From the NCBI GenBank assembly GCA_964486455.1, contig CAZAMP010000031.1, positions 1-50,642 on the forward strand: a stretch of 50,642 bases of DNA, in the 5' to 3' direction. The notes under the pieces are model-generated. The model had not been told where the DNA came from and did not search any database. It worked only from the letters and a program-made list of their open reading frames with translations. A program made the translations under genes and the position numbers. This document shows positions 49,887-50,642 of the stretch, one piece after another. The DNA is from CAZAMP01 sp964486455. GTDB lineage: Bacteria; Eisenbacteria; RBG-16-71-46; CAZAMP01. Position 1 is the stretch's first letter, and each line of letters begins with the position of its first letter.

Positions 49887-50642
49887 TTATTGTGCCGTGC
49901 CTTCCCCTGTCGCGACCATCAGCCATAGCTCGGTCTTGCCGCTTCGATCCGACTGAAACACGACCTGGCTCCCGTCGGGCGACCAAGAGGGGTTGGCATC
50001 GACTGCAGCATCGAATGTGAGTTGGGTCGGGTTCCCACCCGTCGATGTCATGACCCAGATGTCGGGGTTTCCCGCTCGATCGGACGTGAACGCGATCTGG
50101 GTACCATCAGGTGACCATGCTGGGGAATAGTCGGATCCCGGTTCGAAAGTCAGTTGCGTGGGGGGGCTCCCCCCATTCGCGGGGATAGTCCAGATGTCGT
50201 TATTGCCGTCTTGACTGTTTCCGTAAGCAATCAGCACTCCATCCGGGGACCACGCCGGCCGTGATCTCCATCCTTCTCCCGTCACCAGCAACTCCGACGT
50301 CCCGTCGTTGGATGGAGAGACGTATATGTCCTCCTGGTAGGGATCCATAGAGATCAGCGCCGTGTAGGCAATGTGAGTCCCGTCCGGCGACCAGCAGGCA
50401 CTACCGATGGAGAGCCGCTCGCCTCCGTGTTGGATCACGATGCGGGCCTCCGCGCCGGGCACCGCATCCATGATCCAAAGATCACTCTCAAATGCCCACC
50501 CGGCCTTGAAAAGGAGCTACCTCCCGTCCGGCGACCAGGCCGGGCTCGTGGCGCTCGTTGGGCTGCTCGTGAGTCTGGTCGCGTCACTGTAAACGCCGGC
50601 TGAAAACCGCGGCACCCCTTTCGCCGGTCGAAAAGTGCGGCA
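49887..50642 (-). pseudogene. TolB-like PD40 beta-propeller, interrupted by an amber codon; runs off the window
   Basis: The reading frame continues from stop TAA 49887 to the right edge (50642) with one in-frame TAG at 50517-50519. It has PD40/TolB repeats of about 45 residues: WSPDGTHIAYTA, WSPDGVLIAYGN, WSPDGTQIAFTS, WSPDGSQVVFQS and, across the TAG, AWSPDGR-stop-LLFKAGW. The repeat is continuous on both sides, so the amber lies in a blade. It is either a recent inactivating mutation or a consensus error in the assembly; start and true length are outside the window. A proteins of this type binds periplasmic partners or sugars. Nothing here implies pyrrolysine. Confidence 0.7.

Noticed and set aside
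50517..50519. Pyrrolysine at the amber codon
   Set aside because: The protein is a TolB-like propeller with no known Pyl homologues, no pylTSBCD context, and no reason for Pyl in a structural blade.

Overview
The window is a GC-rich bacterial chromosome segment of about 50.6 kb with dense, mostly single-gene transcription units and no gene-free stretch longer than about 270 bases. Five exported proteins end in a FlgD-like immunoglobulin tail (NP..T.., then G-R, then W-G-x-D and GVYF), the C-terminal signature of type IX-like sorted proteins. With TonB-dependent uptake, a DUF5916 barrel protein and several lipoproteins, this points to a diderm of the FCB-related candidate phyla (Eisenbacteria, Krumholzibacteriota, Latescibacterota and similar). 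The lineage is inference; no rRNA or marker set is present. I found no tRNA, rRNA, CRISPR array, insertion sequence or phage gene.

Layout. 0.15-4.05 kb: a secreted phospholipase D-fold protein and a parallel beta-helix protein. 4.2-16 kb: two paralogous lipoproteins of about 800 residues (4170-6560 and 13573-15978) bracket an FtsX-type ABC exporter, another lipoprotein, aconitase and a rhomboid protease. 16.1-16.9 kb: a deiodinase-like selenoprotein. 17-20.3 kb: methionyl-tRNA synthetase with a C-terminal B3/B4 domain, then a cation diffusion facilitator. 20.4-23.8 kb: a four-gene ABC-2 transporter operon. 23.8-28.8 kb: a thiamine module: thiL, a TPP riboswitch, a TonB-dependent receptor and a sodium-solute symporter. 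29-32.5 kb: a DMT permease, an Nramp-like protein and a dicarboxylate/amino-acid symporter. 32.6-37.8 kb: a DUF5916 protein and a multi-spanning GT-C-like protein with a TPR tail. 37.8-45.2 kb: three more FlgD-tailed exoproteins (ARW-repeat propeller, CotH/lamin-tail protein, 12-Asp-box propeller). 45.4-50.6 kb: a cysteine-rich lipoprotein, a thioredoxin-like selenoprotein lipoprotein, a LysR regulator, a divergent protein of unknown function, and a TolB-like propeller interrupted by an amber codon at the right edge.

The strongest result is two selenoproteins that routine gene calling would truncate or start too late. In each, an in-frame TGA sits at the redox-active position of a recognisable thioredoxin fold (GSIT-U-PYC and TW-U-SPC). 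Each TGA is followed at the bacterial SECIS distance by a hairpin with a 7-bp stem and a 5-nt loop. TGA is used as an ordinary stop by many genes here, so general code reassignment is excluded. The second selenoprotein lies 37 nt downstream of the LysR gene, and the LysR promoter region carries two perfect inverted repeats. I infer a redox-responsive locus.

The second coherent system is thiamine acquisition. The TPP riboswitch lies directly ahead of the receptor-symporter pair, with a hairpin that can bury the receptor's Shine-Dalgarno, and thiL (TMP kinase) is upstream on the same strand.
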